From NCBI GenBank assembly GCA_945929765.1, contig CAMEOL010000005.1:1-19513 (forward strand): a stretch of 19,513 nt of DNA, given 5' to 3'. Shown here one piece after another: positions 1-9,338 of the stretch (the first letter of the stretch is position 1; each line of letters opens with the position of its first letter). This stretch comes from an uncultured Gemella sp. Its GTDB lineage: Bacteria; Bacillota; Bacilli; Staphylococcales; Gemellaceae. A program made the translations under genes and the position numbers. The notes beneath the pieces were generated by a model. The model ran no database searches, had not been told where the DNA came from, and was given only the letters and a program-made list of their open reading frames with translations.

Positions 1-41
1 TCTAAATGTTCTTTTTCTATTTTTTTTAATATTACTTTCAT
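1..41 (-). CDS. 5' end of an unidentified gene, cut by the window edge
   Basis: An ATG whose first base is at 41 follows an AAAGGA ribosome binding site, about 4 nt away, and opens a frame of 13 codons (MKVILKKIEKEHL) that runs off the left edge. It lies 19 nt after the stop of the membrane protein at 61-519 in the same direction, so the two are probably co-transcribed. The visible peptide is too short to identify a family. The call rests on the start codon, the ribosome binding site and the tight spacing. Confidence 0.5.
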   Translation of the reverse strand, partial: MKVILKKIEKEHL

Positions 42-60
42 AAAATCCTTTCTAATTATT

Positions 61-519
61 TTATTTTTTTCTTGGAAATTTCGAAAATTTACTCAAATAC
101 ATTATCAATATAAAAGGTAAGATTAGTACAGATATAGCTGTTATTATTAAATTCACAACAAGTATACTTTTACTATCTAACGGGAAAATTATAATATAAA
201 AAATTAAACCAAATATTATTGAGTCAAAAATATTAAATATTCCACCCATACCTTTTACTAAATATTCGAATTCTTCACGATTAGTATCATCAATTATTAT
301 GTTTTTCAATGGATAATTATAATATTTTTGAGGTGTTTTATAAATAAAATAAAAAATTATCCCTAATAAAATATGAATCACAAACAATAAATAAAAGGTT
401 CCATCTATTTTTCTATATTCTTTCAAAAATTCATAATTAATAAAGGTATAGATAGTAAAAAATAAAAACACAATTAGCACCAATGAAATCCCTATTAGTT
501 GAAGTTTATTTCTACTCAT
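61..519 (-). CDS. Small four-helix membrane protein, function unknown
   Basis: This 152-residue protein is not one I recognise. It shows four hydrophobic stretches long enough to cross the membrane: roughly residues 8-28, 41-60, 94-112 and 118-141. Between helices 2 and 3 is a polar loop of about 33 residues (around TPQKYYNYPLKN and DDTNREEFEY), and the C-terminus is basic (KFSKFPRKK), which suggests a cytoplasmic tail. A ribosome binding site TAGGAG sits 9 nt before the ATG. I see no convincing promoter in the roughly 50 bp between it and the terminator-like hairpin after the rhodanese gene, so it may have a weak promoter or depend on read-through. It probably shares a transcript with the gene starting at 41. 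Confidence 0.75.
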   Translation of the reverse strand: MSRNKLQLIGISLVLIVFLFFTIYTFINYEFLKEYRKIDGTFYLLFVIHILLGIIFYFIYKTPQKYYNYPLKNIIIDDTNREEFEYLVKGMGGIFNIFDSIIFGLIFYIIIFPLDSKSILVVNLIITAISVLILPFILIMYLSKFSKFPRKK

Positions 520-564
520 ATTTATATACTCCTAATAAAATACATCATCTTAACGATTAATAAT

Positions 565-614
565 ATTAAAATAAAAGTGGCTAAAAGTTGTTTTAATAAC
601 AATTTAAAGCCACT
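565..614 (-). terminator. Rho-independent terminator of the rhodanese lipoprotein gene
   Basis: Arms at 576-592 and 598-614 pair over 17 positions with an internal mismatch patch (outer AGTGGCT/AGCCACT, inner TTGTT/AACAA) and a 5-nt loop. On the minus strand the stem is followed by TTTATTTTAATA. It starts 11 nt after the stop codon at 626, as expected for the lipoprotein gene terminator. Confidence 0.8.
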
Positions 615-625
615 CTAAAAAATCT

Positions 626-1135
626 TTATCCTAATTTATACCCTGCATCAACCCAAGCGATAATTCCTCCTGGTTGACGATAAACTTCTTTAAATCCTTC
701 TTCTTTTGCTATTAAAGCTCCTACGTCACTTCTTGCGCAACCAACAAATCCACAATAAATTACTACTTTTTTATTTTTGTCTGTTCCTAATGCTTTAATA
801 AACGCCTCTTTCTGTTCTGGTTTTACGTCTTCCATTTTTACAGGTAATTCTGCATTTACTGCACCTGGTATTTTTTGTTTCGCATAGCTATCTGCAGGCA
901 TTGTATCAATAATTATCATATCTTGTTTTTCATCAATCCATTTTTTTAATTCTTCTGTACTTACTAATTTGTATTTTCCTTTTTCAACTGCTGTAACTAA
1001 TTTTAATGACGCAGTTTCTATTTTTTGTTCGTTACCATCCTTAGCAGTACCTGGACTTTTACTTGAACACGCTGTTAATGAAGTAGCTAATATTCCTGTT
1101 GTTACTATTGTTAATATTTTTTTTGAAAATTTCAT
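626..1135 (-). CDS. Rhodanese-domain (sulfurtransferase-like) lipoprotein
   Basis: The 169-residue protein starts with a lipoprotein signal: basic residues, a hydrophobic core and the lipobox LTAC, with Cys23 the likely lipidated residue. A Ser/Lys/Gly-rich spacer follows, then one rhodanese domain at about residues 57-167, with VSTEELKKWI at its start, DTMPADSYAKQKIPGAVN in the middle and PGGIIAWVDAGY at its end. The active-site loop is C128-GFVGCA-R135, with a second Cys at 133. That is CX6R, two residues longer than the usual rhodanese CX4R loop. Members of this family move sulfane sulfur or act in thiol chemistry; a membrane-anchored extracytoplasmic form could act in thiol redox or sulfide handling, but the substrate cannot be read from sequence. 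It has its own promoter, a GGAG site 6 nt before the ATG, and its own terminator, so it is monocistronic. Confidence 0.88.
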   Translation of the reverse strand: MKFSKKILTIVTTGILATSLTACSSKSPGTAKDGNEQKIETASLKLVTAVEKGKYKLVSTEELKKWIDEKQDMIIIDTMPADSYAKQKIPGAVNAELPVKMEDVKPEQKEAFIKALGTDKNKKVVIYCGFVGCARSDVGALIAKEEGFKEVYRQPGGIIAWVDAGYKLG

Positions 1136-1167
1136 ACCTATCTCCTTCTACAATCTCCCTATTAAAT

Positions 1168-1196
1168 ATTATAATATGGAAATTAGTTTCAGTCAA
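1168..1196 (-). promoter_or_regulatory. Sigma-A-type promoter of the rhodanese lipoprotein gene
   Basis: On the minus strand, TTGACT (1191-1196) and a perfect TATAAT (1168-1173) are separated by exactly 17 bp. The start site should be near 1161, giving a leader of about 25 nt before the ATG at 1135. This is a near-consensus promoter. Confidence 0.85.
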
Positions 1197-1321
1197 ACGT
1201 TTTCATTGTTTTGTATAGATTATATTAAACTTTGTATTTTCAATATAATTATTATAGTTTTTTAATTTTTATTAAATAATTGTTATTACAACTTCCTAAA
1301 ATATACAGTTTAGGACCTATG

Positions 1322-1413
1322 CCAAATGCGGTAGTTTTAAAATAAAAATATTCTTATGCAACGAAAAAACGTTGCACAAGAATATTGCATCTTATTTTTT
1401 ACCACCGAATTTA
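1322..1413. repeat. Long imperfect palindrome; core is a probable terminator for trpS
   Basis: The core is a 16-bp inverted repeat, arms 1348-1363 and 1370-1385, with one A/C mismatch and an A6 loop. On the minus strand it is followed by TTTTTATTTTAAAA, so it can terminate trpS transcripts about 190 nt after the trpS stop. The symmetry continues outward with gaps: AAATGCGGTAG near 1324-1335 matches the reverse complement of TACCACCGAATTT near 1400-1413, with AT-rich partly paired DNA between. An 90-bp interrupted palindrome is longer than a terminator needs. It could be a dispersed intergenic repeat or a small miniature element; a second copy was not seen in this window. The rest of the region 1197-1576 shows no gene. 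Confidence 0.65.
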
Positions 1414-1576
1414 TTATACAGCCAAAGTTTATAGTATTATCTACTCAAATATTCTAATAACGATATTTAGAAATAATTATAAAATAATTTACTAGTTACT
1501 ATCGTTAAGAATACTTTCATATTCAAAATTATCTACAATATTATTAATTTTAATAGTTACTTATAGATAAGGAAAA

Positions 1577-2596
1577 TTATTTTTTGAAATAATTTATTCC
1601 CATAGCTTCTTTAACTTCTAATAAAGTTTTTGCTGCTACTTTCTCTGCTTCTTTGCTACCTTCTTCTAACATTTTGTATACAAAATCTAAATCTTTGGCA
1701 AATAATTCTCTACGTTCTCTAATTGGACGCAATAGATCTTGCATTACATCATTAAGTCTTAGTTTTAACTTAACATCACCTAATCCACCTCGACGATAAT
1801 GTTCTTTTAGTTGCTCAACTTCTTCTTTATTCGGATCAAAAATATCCAAATATGTAAAAACAACATTCCCTTCTACTTGCCCAGGATCTTCTACACGAAT
1901 ATGATTAGGATCCGTGTACATTTTCATAATTTTCGCTTTAATTTCTTCTGGAGAATCTGATAAATAAATTCCGTTATTTAACGACTTACTCATTTTTCCA
2001 TTTCCATCAATACCTATTAATCTTCCTTGATTTTTTGGCGGTAAAACTATTTCTGGTAAAGTTAATACTTCTTTTTTATAAATTCTATTAAAATCACGTA
2101 CAATTTCTCTAGTTTGTTCCAACATTGGCTTTTGATCTTCTCCCACTGGTACATGTGTTGCCCCAAATGCTGTTATATCTGCAGCCTGACTAATAGGATA
2201 AGTTAAAAATCCTGTCGGAACACTTTCTCCGAAGTTTTTTGTAGCTAGTTCTTGTTTCACAGTTGGATTTCTTTGAAGTCTAGCTACACTAACTAAATTC
2301 ATATAGTACATAGTTAATTCTGCTAGTTGCGGTACTTGCGACTGCAAAAATATTGTTGTTTTTTTCGGATCAATTCCTATTGCTAAGTAATCTAAGGCTA
2401 CTTCTGTAACACTTTCTATTATTTTTTGTGGATTGTCTGCATTATCAGTCAACGCCTGTTGATCTGCAATCATTATATACATTTTTGTGTTTTCTTCTTC
2501 TTGTAATTTAACTCGATTTTGTAATGAGCCTACGTAATGACCTAAATGTAATTTTCCTGTTGGTCTATCACCCGTCAAAATAATTTTTTTGTTCAT
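1577..2596 (-). CDS. trpS: Tryptophan--tRNA ligase (TrpRS)
   Basis: Cytoplasmic class I aminoacyl-tRNA synthetase that charges tRNA-Trp. The 339-residue length fits bacterial TrpRS. The signature HIGH motif appears as HLGH (residues 17-20, after TGDRPTGK) and the KMSKS motif is exact at about residues 201-205. I chose the ATG at 2596 because AAGGAG lies 7 nt upstream and the protein then begins [14 protein letters not shown], as in the family. The frame stays open 11 codons further upstream, but that would place the start inside the promoter. The gene has its own extended -10 promoter and appears monocistronic. The leader is only about 25 nt, so there is no room for a T-box, which many Bacilli carry on trp genes. 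Confidence 0.97.
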   Translation of the reverse strand: MNKKIILTGDRPTGKLHLGHYVGSLQNRVKLQEEENTKMYIMIADQQALTDNADNPQKIIESVTEVALDYLAIGIDPKKTTIFLQSQVPQLAELTMYYMNLVSVARLQRNPTVKQELATKNFGESVPTGFLTYPISQAADITAFGATHVPVGEDQKPMLEQTREIVRDFNRIYKKEVLTLPEIVLPPKNQGRLIGIDGNGKMSKSLNNGIYLSDSPEEIKAKIMKMYTDPNHIRVEDPGQVEGNVVFTYLDIFDPNKEEVEQLKEHYRRGGLGDVKLKLRLNDVMQDLLRPIRERRELFAKDLDFVYKMLEEGSKEAEKVAAKTLLEVKEAMGINYFKK

Positions 2597-2628
2597 TAAT
2601 GTACTCCTTAAAAGTAAAAGATAATACA

Positions 2629-2657
2629 ATTATACCATTTATTTAATAATAATTGAA
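2629..2657 (-). promoter_or_regulatory. Extended -10 promoter of trpS
   Basis: On the minus strand a perfect TATAAT (2629-2634) is preceded by TGG, the extended -10 element (TGN). The -35 at 17 bp spacing is weak (TTCAAT, 2652-2657). The predicted start near 2621 gives a leader of about 25 nt. Confidence 0.7.
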
Positions 2658-2820
2658 GTGATTAATTAATAAGGATTGTATAATGAATTCGATTGTGGAC
2701 TTTATCATCAGCGGATAATTTTGTATGTGAAGTTAAATTAATTAGTCTGTTCGAGTGTTTATCCTATTGCGTAGAAATATTTATATTTTTACTACCAAAT
2801 TTAACAGAAAACAATTATAA

Positions 2821-2856
2821 CAAGAAAAAAAGACTAGAAATTAATTCTAGTCTTTT
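2821..2856 (-). terminator. Rho-independent terminator of the str operon (after tuf)
   Basis: A 12-bp perfect stem has arms at 2828-2839 and 2845-2856 (AAAAGACTAGAA/TTCTAGTCTTTT) with the 5-nt loop ATTAA. On the minus strand it continues into TTTTTTT then CTTG. It lies 16 nt after the tuf stop and is a strong intrinsic terminator closing the operon. The remaining 2635-2820 upstream of trpS holds nothing else I can support. Confidence 0.92.
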
Positions 2857-2872
2857 GCTTGTAAATAACTAA

Positions 2873-4063
2873 TTATTTAACGATTTCAGTAACAACACCT
2901 GAACCTACTGTACGTCCACCTTCACGGATTGAGAAACGAGTTCCTGTTTCGATCGCGATTGGTGAAATAAGTTCTACGTTGATTGAAACGTTGTCCCCAG
3001 GCATAACCATTTCAGTTCCTTCTGGTAATGATACTACTCCTGTTACGTCAGTTGTACGGAAGTAGAATTGTGGACGGTAGTTTCCGAAGAATGGAGTGTG
3101 ACGTCCACCTTCTTCTTTAGATAATACGTACACGTCAGCTACGAATTGAGTATGTGGAGTGATTGTTTTAGGAGCTGCTAAAACTTGTCCACGCTCGATG
3201 TCTTCACGAGCAACACCACGTAATAATGCACCGATGTTATCTCCTGCTTCAGCGTAATCTAATAATTTACGGAACATTTCTACTCCTGTTACTGTAGTTG
3301 AAGCTGGTTCTTCAGTTAATCCAACGATTTCTACTACATCTCCAACTTTAACTTGTCCACGCTCAACACGTCCAGTAGCAACTGTTCCACGTCCTGTAAT
3401 TGAGAATACGTCCTCAACTGGCATCATGAATGGTTTAGCGTTATCTCTTTCTGGAGTTGGGATGTATTCGTCAACTACGTTCATTAACTCAATAACTTTA
3501 TCTTCCCAAGCTTCTTCTCCTTCAAGAGCTTTAAGAGCTGAACCGTGGATAACTGGTACGTCATCTCCGTCGAATCCGTATTCAGAAAGTAATTCACGTA
3601 CTTCCATTTCTACTAATTCTAATAATTCTTCGTCGTCAACCATATCACATTTGTTTAAGAATACAACGATTTTTGGTACTCCAACGTTACGAGATAGAAG
3701 GATGTGCTAACGAGTTTGAGCCATTGGTCCATCTGTAGCAGCGATTACTAGGATAGCTCCGTCCATTTGAGCAGCTCCTGTGATCATGTTTTTAACGTAG
3801 TCAGCGTGTCCTGGGCAGTCTACGTGTGCATAGTGACGAGCTTCTGTTTCGTACTCGATGTGAGAAGTATTAATTGTGATACCACGTTCTCTTTCTTCTG
3901 GTGCGTTATCGATAGCGTCGTAAGATTTAGCTTCTCCTTTACCAGAACGTTTTGCTAAAACTGTAGCGATAGCTGCAGTTAAAGTAGTTTTTCCGTGGTC
4001 AACGTGACCTATTGTACCGATATTGGCATGTGTTTTACTACGGTCAAATTTTTCTTTTGCCAT
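2873..4063 (-). pseudogene. tuf: Elongation factor Tu gene interrupted by one in-frame amber codon
   Basis: EF-Tu is the GTPase that delivers aminoacyl-tRNA to the ribosome. The frame is collinear with EF-Tu over 396 codons, the normal length, ending EIVK-TAA. Visible landmarks are GHVDHGKT (19-26, P-loop), RGITI (60-64), DCPG (82-85), NKCD (137-140) and complete domains 2 and 3. Codon 119 (3707-3709) is TAG. The family sequence here is QTREHILL; this copy reads QTR-stop-HILL, consistent with one GAG-to-TAG change. There is no frameshift or deletion, and codon use stays that of a highly expressed gene, so decay is recent or the base is a sequencing error. As written it gives a 118-residue N-terminal fragment. 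The next in-frame ATG (3643, Met141) has no evident ribosome binding site. The gene follows fusA with a 119-bp gap that may hold its own promoter. Confidence 0.9.
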
Positions 4064-4102
4064 TGTTTAATGTTCTCCTTGAAATAAATAGATTTTTTAC
4101 AA

Positions 4103-4128
4103 GTTACATAGAGTACATCTATGATAAC
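4103..4128 (-). promoter_or_regulatory. Stem-loop at the 5' end of the tuf leader RNA
   Basis: GTTA plus CATAGA (4103-4112) pairs with TCTATG, a one-base bulge, then TAAC (4118-4128), around a GTACA loop. No U-run follows on the minus strand, so it is not a terminator. If the candidate promoter just upstream is real, the transcript would begin at about 4125 with this hairpin at its 5' end, where such structures usually stabilise mRNA. Confidence 0.4.
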
Positions 4129-4131
4129 TAT

Positions 4132-4160
4132 ATTTTATAATTTTCGTGCTTAAATTGCAA
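4132..4160 (-). promoter_or_regulatory. Candidate internal promoter for tuf
   Basis: On the minus strand TTGCAA (4155-4160) and TAAAAT (4132-4137) are separated by 17 bp in the fusA-tuf gap. An extra tuf promoter inside the str operon is common in bacteria because EF-Tu is needed in excess over the other products. The match is moderate in AT-rich DNA. Confidence 0.45.
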
Positions 4161-4182
4161 CTATAAAGAATAAATTATTTTA

Positions 4183-6258
4183 TTATCCTTTATTTTTTTT
4201 GATAATTTCTTCTGAAATTGATTTTGGTACTTCTTCGTAGTGATCAAATACCATTGAGTAAGTTCCACGTCCTTGTGTTGCAGAACGTAATGATGTAGCA
4301 TATCCGAACATTTCAGATAGTGGTACTTGTGCACTAACTACTTGTGCATTACCACGAGCTTCCATACCTTCTACACGTCCACGACGTGATGTAATATCTC
4401 CCATGATATCCCCTAGATATTCTTCAGGCATTACTACTTCTACCTTCATAACTGGTTCTAAGATTACAGGGTTACATTTTTTAGCTGCTTCTTTAAGTGC
4501 AAGTGATGCTGCAACTTTGAACGCCATTTCTGATGAATCGACATCGTGGTATGATCCATCGAATAATTTAGCTTTAACGTCGATAAGTTCGTATCCTGCT
4601 AATACCCCATTAGCCATAGAGTCTTTAAGACCTGCTTCTACTGCTGGAATATATTCACGAGGTACAACCCCTCCAACGATTGCATTTTCGAATTCGAAAC
4701 CTGCACCTGGTTCATTTGGAGTAAATTCAATCCAAACATCCCCATATTGTCCACGTCCACCTGATTGACGAGTGAATTTACCTTGAACTTGTGCAGATGC
4801 TTTGAATGTTTCACGATAAGAAACCATTGGTGCACCTACTGTACATTCAACTTTAAATTCACGACGCATACGGTCAACGATGATATCTAAGTGAAGTTCT
4901 CCCATTCCTGCGATGATAACTTGTCCTGTTTCTTCGTCAGTTCCTGCACGGAATGTTGGATCTTCTTCTTGTAATTTTTGAAGAGCTGTAGTCATCTTAT
5001 CTTGGTCAGCTTTTGATTTTGGTTCAACTGAAAGTTGGATAACTGGCTCTGGGAATTCCATAGATTCTAAAATTACTTCGTGTTTTTCATCACATAGAGT
5101 GTCTCCAGTTGTAGTGTCTTTTAGACCTACAGCTGCAGCGATATCCCCTGCGTAAACTTCAGAAATTTCGTTACGAGAGTTAGCGTGCATTTGTAGAATA
5201 CGTCCTACACGTTCACGTTTACCTTTCGTAGAGTTTTTAACGTATGATCCTGATGATAAGATACCTGAGTAAACACGGAAGAATGTAAGTTTCCCTACGT
5301 ATGGGTCAGTCATAACTTTAAACGCAAGAGCTGAGAATGGCTCTTCGTCAGAAGAATGTCTTTCCACTTCTTCATCAGTATCTGGGTTAACACCTTTAAT
5401 TGCAGGTACGTCTAATGGAGATGGTAAGTATTCTACTACTGCATCTAGCATAGCTTGAACACCTTTATCTTTAAATGCAGATCCACAAACTACTGGGAAG
5501 AATTCTACTTTACATGTAGCACGACGGATAGCCGCTTTAATTTCTTCAATTGATAGTTCTTCTCCACCTAAATATTTTTCCATTAATTCTTCGTCAGTTT
5601 CTGCAACTGCTTCGATTAATTTTTCACGGTATTCTTCAGCTTTATCTTGGTATTCTGCAGGAATTTCAGCGATACGAATTGTTTCACCTTTAGTTCCTTC
5701 ATTGTAGATAGCTTTCATTTCTAGTAAGTCGATTACTGCTTCAAAGTTTTCTTCAGATCCAATTGGAATTTGAATTGGATGAGCATTAGCTTGAAGACGG
5801 TCATGTAAAGTCCCTACTGAGTAGAAGAAATCCGCTCCAGTTTTGTCCATTTTGTTAATAAATACAATACGAGGTACTCCGTATGTTGTAGCTTGACGCC
5901 AAACTGTTTCAGTTTGTGGCTCAACTCCTGATTGAGCATCAAGAACTGCTACTGCTCCATCAAGTACACGTAGTGAACGCTCAACCTCTACAGTGAAGTC
6001 TACGTGTCCTGGAGTATCAATTATGTTGATACGGTTTTTGTTCCATTCAGCTGTAGTCGCTGCAGATGTAATTGTGATACCACGTTCTTGCTCTTGTTCC
6101 ATCCAGTCCATTTGAGAAGCACCTTCATGAGTTTCTCCTATTTTATGGATTTTCCCTGTGTAAAATAGAACACGTTCAGTTGTAGTAGTTTTCCCTGCAT
6201 CGATGTGAGCCATGATACCGATATTACGAGTATCTTTTAAAGAAAACGCTCTAGCCAT
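4183..6258 (-). CDS. fusA: Elongation factor G
   Basis: The translocation GTPase of protein synthesis; it drives tRNA and mRNA movement after peptide-bond formation and takes part in ribosome recycling. The 691-residue length is normal for the family. The GTPase motifs are intact: AHIDAGKT (17-24), RGITI (59-63), DTPGH (81-85) and NKMD (135-138). Domains II-V follow, with recognisable stretches such as GMGELHLD and [10 protein letters not shown]. The start at 6258 is supported by AAAGGAG about 11 nt upstream and by the family N-terminus [22 protein letters not shown]. It lies 94 bp after rpsG; a hairpin in that gap could reduce read-through. No damage is seen here, in contrast to tuf downstream. 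Confidence 0.98.
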   Translation of the reverse strand: MARAFSLKDTRNIGIMAHIDAGKTTTTERVLFYTGKIHKIGETHEGASQMDWMEQEQERGITITSAATTAEWNKNRINIIDTPGHVDFTVEVERSLRVLDGAVAVLDAQSGVEPQTETVWRQATTYGVPRIVFINKMDKTGADFFYSVGTLHDRLQANAHPIQIPIGSEENFEAVIDLLEMKAIYNEGTKGETIRIAEIPAEYQDKAEEYREKLIEAVAETDEELMEKYLGGEELSIEEIKAAIRRATCKVEFFPVVCGSAFKDKGVQAMLDAVVEYLPSPLDVPAIKGVNPDTDEEVERHSSDEEPFSALAFKVMTDPYVGKLTFFRVYSGILSSGSYVKNSTKGKRERVGRILQMHANSRNEISEVYAGDIAAAVGLKDTTTGDTLCDEKHEVILESMEFPEPVIQLSVEPKSKADQDKMTTALQKLQEEDPTFRAGTDEETGQVIIAGMGELHLDIIVDRMRREFKVECTVGAPMVSYRETFKASAQVQGKFTRQSGGRGQYGDVWIEFTPNEPGAGFEFENAIVGGVVPREYIPAVEAGLKDSMANGVLAGYELIDVKAKLFDGSYHDVDSSEMAFKVAASLALKEAAKKCNPVILEPVMKVEVVMPEEYLGDIMGDITSRRGRVEGMEARGNAQVVSAQVPLSEMFGYATSLRSATQGRGTYSMVFDHYEEVPKSISEEIIKKNKG

Positions 6259-6305
6259 GAGTCATTTTTCTCCTTTCATATGATTGTTGTTATTTTTGTT
6301 TATAT

Positions 6306-6336
6306 AGTGAAAAAGTCAAGCTAAAATATAGCTTGA
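6306..6336 (-). terminator. Weak terminator-like hairpin between rpsG and fusA
   Basis: An 8-bp perfect stem, TCAAGCTA (6316-6323) with TAGCTTGA (6329-6336), has a 5-nt loop and is followed on the minus strand by CTTTTTCACTA. The U-run is only five bases, so partial termination or mRNA processing is more likely than a full stop, since fusA has no clear promoter of its own in the 94-bp gap. Confidence 0.5.
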
Positions 6337-6352
6337 AATATTCACCTTAAAA

Positions 6353-6847
<495 letters not shown>

Positions 6848-6870
6848 TTATCAAATTTATTTTCAGTTAA

Positions 6871-7290
6871 TTATTTTTTCTCTTTTGGTCTCTTAGCACC
6901 GTATAGAGAACGTCCTTGCATACGGTTGTTAACTCCTGCAGTATCTAACGCTCCACGGATAATGTGGTAACGAACCCCTGGTAAGTCTTTAACACGTCCT
7001 CCACGAATAAGTACAACACTGTGCTCTTGAAGGTTGTGTCCGATACCTGGAATATATGCTGTAACTTCTATTTGGTTTGATAAACGTACACGGGCATATT
7101 TACGTAAAGCTGAGTTAGGTTTTTTCGGTGTCATTGTCCCAACACGAGTACAAACTCCTCTTTTTTGTGGAGAAGAAATGTTAGTTTCTTTCTTTCTTTG
7201 AGAGTTGTAACCTTTGTTAAGAGCTGGTGAATCTGATTTTACAACTTTTGATTTACGAGGTTTACGAACTAATTGGTTAATAGTAGGCAT
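6871..7290 (-). CDS. rpsL: 30S ribosomal protein S12
   Basis: Ribosomal protein at the decoding centre, important for accuracy and a target of streptomycin-resistance mutations. From the chosen ATG at 7290 it has 139 residues starting [15 protein letters not shown]. The [11 protein letters not shown] and [11 protein letters not shown] segments are intact and both resistance-hotspot lysines are wild type, so no streptomycin-resistant rpsL allele is seen. AAAGGAGG lies 10 nt before this ATG. The frame stays open 26 codons further upstream, but those codons read through the structured leader and the ribosome binding site and do not resemble S12. It is the first gene of the str operon. Confidence 0.98.
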   Translation of the reverse strand: MPTINQLVRKPRKSKVVKSDSPALNKGYNSQRKKETNISSPQKRGVCTRVGTMTPKKPNSALRKYARVRLSNQIEVTAYIPGIGHNLQEHSVVLIRGGRVKDLPGVRYHIIRGALDTAGVNNRMQGRSLYGAKRPKEKK

Positions 7291-7326
7291 TCCTAGAATT
7301 CCTCCTTTCTTCACTTCTAAATTATA

Positions 7327-7428
7327 AATTTTAATTGTCTCTTTGTTCCACACATCCAGGTGGTTCATTTTTGAGACAAAAAATTAAAAAGCTTTCGCTT
7401 AAGTAGATAGAGTACCTTAAAATACTCA
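7327..7428 (-). promoter_or_regulatory. Structured leader RNA upstream of rpsL
   Basis: The roughly 140-nt leader between the promoter and rpsL can form several helices. The outer helix pairs 7373-7379 with 7335-7341 (TTGTCTC/GAGACAA on the minus strand) and extends by six more A/T pairs, 7380-7385 with 7327-7332, past a 2-nt bulge. Its loop encloses a CCAC/GTGG hairpin (7348-7363). Upstream in the transcript are a GAAA-capped hairpin AAGC-GAAA-GCTT (7389-7400) followed by a U-rich stretch, and a weak GAGTA/TACTC hairpin (7410-7427). This could be an autoregulatory ribosomal-protein leader or an attenuator. I do not recognise it as a named family; it rests on pairing by eye only. Confidence 0.45.
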
Positions 7429-7436
7429 CAACGTAT

Positions 7437-7465
7437 ATATTATCATTTTTTTTTTATTAAGTCAA
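7437..7465 (-). promoter_or_regulatory. Main promoter of the str operon
   Basis: On the minus strand TTGACT (7460-7465) and TAATAT (7437-7442) are 17 bp apart, with an A10 tract inside the spacer and A/T-rich tracts upstream that could act as an UP element. The start should lie near 7430, about 140 nt before the rpsL ATG. Confidence 0.82.
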
Positions 7466-7504
7466 TACTCCAATTTAATTTTTTTTATTTTTTTGTTTCA
7501 CATC

Positions 7505-7547
7505 ATTTACAAACATACAGGGCATGGATTTTCCCTCCATGCCCCGT
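7505..7547 (-). terminator. Rho-independent terminator of lysS
   Basis: A 9-bp GC-rich perfect stem, GGGCATGGA (7520-7528) with TCCATGCCC (7536-7544), has a 7-nt loop and three more pairs beyond one mismatch. On the minus strand it is followed by a modest T-rich stretch (TGTATGTTTG). It lies about 40 nt after the lysS stop and insulates the str operon promoter downstream. Confidence 0.78.
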
Positions 7548-7585
7548 ATTAACTATACAACCTAAAACACCTATTATATAAACGT

Positions 7586-9118
<1,533 letters not shown>

Positions 9119-9139
9119 TTAATAAATTACATAAAATTA

Positions 9140-9167
9140 ATTATAACACAAATTTTTTATTTTTCAA
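9140..9167 (-). promoter_or_regulatory. Promoter of lysS
   Basis: On the minus strand TTGAAA (9162-9167) and TATAAT (9140-9145) are separated by 16 bp. The predicted start near 9133 gives a leader of about 45 nt. It is back to back with the nuclease promoter, about 110 bp away. Confidence 0.8.
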
Positions 9168-9278
9168 AAGAAAGATGAATAAATATAATTTCTAGATTTT
9201 AAGCGAACAATACAGTCTTTAATTTTATAAGTAGACTATAGAAAACGGTTGAGAATCGTACATTCCTTTGTTTTCAAT

Positions 9279-9307
9279 TATACATAGCTATTTAAATATG
9301 TTATAAT
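9279..9307 (+). promoter_or_regulatory. Extended -10 promoter of the surface nuclease gene
   Basis: TATAAT (9302-9307) is preceded by TGT, an extended -10 element. At 17 bp upstream the -35 is TATACA (9279-9284), four of six bases matching consensus. The start would be near 9314, about 25 nt before the ATG at 9339. A short inverted repeat AGTCT/AGACT lies upstream near 9213-9236, too weak to call an operator. Confidence 0.65.
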
Positions 9308-9338
9308 TTATATATAACTAATTATAAGGAGATATAAT

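Noticed and set aside
969..1265. Plus-strand open frame of 98 codons overlapping the rhodanese gene
   Set aside because: It is antisense to a clear lipoprotein signal and promoter, lacks a ribosome binding site, and its composition is that of a shadow frame.
1492..1562. Minus-strand open stretch of about 22 codons after trpS (NNIVDNFEYESILNDSN, ending TAG)
   Set aside because: It looks protein-like but is bounded by a stop upstream with no start codon or ribosome binding site; at most a gene-tail remnant.
3707..3709. Programmed recoding (pyrrolysine or genetic code change) at the tuf TAG
   Set aside because: No family precedent for recoding in EF-Tu, no recognisable recoding element nearby, and TAG is used as a normal stop for the nuclease gene.
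7291..7368. In-frame extension of rpsL by 26 codons
   Set aside because: It would include the leader helices and the ribosome binding site, and S12 proteins start MPTINQLVR.
9213..9280. Possible operator upstream of the nuclease (AGTCT/AGACT inverted repeat; TTGA...TCAA)
   Set aside because: Arms are only 4-5 bp and match no known binding-site consensus; such pairs are frequent by chance here.
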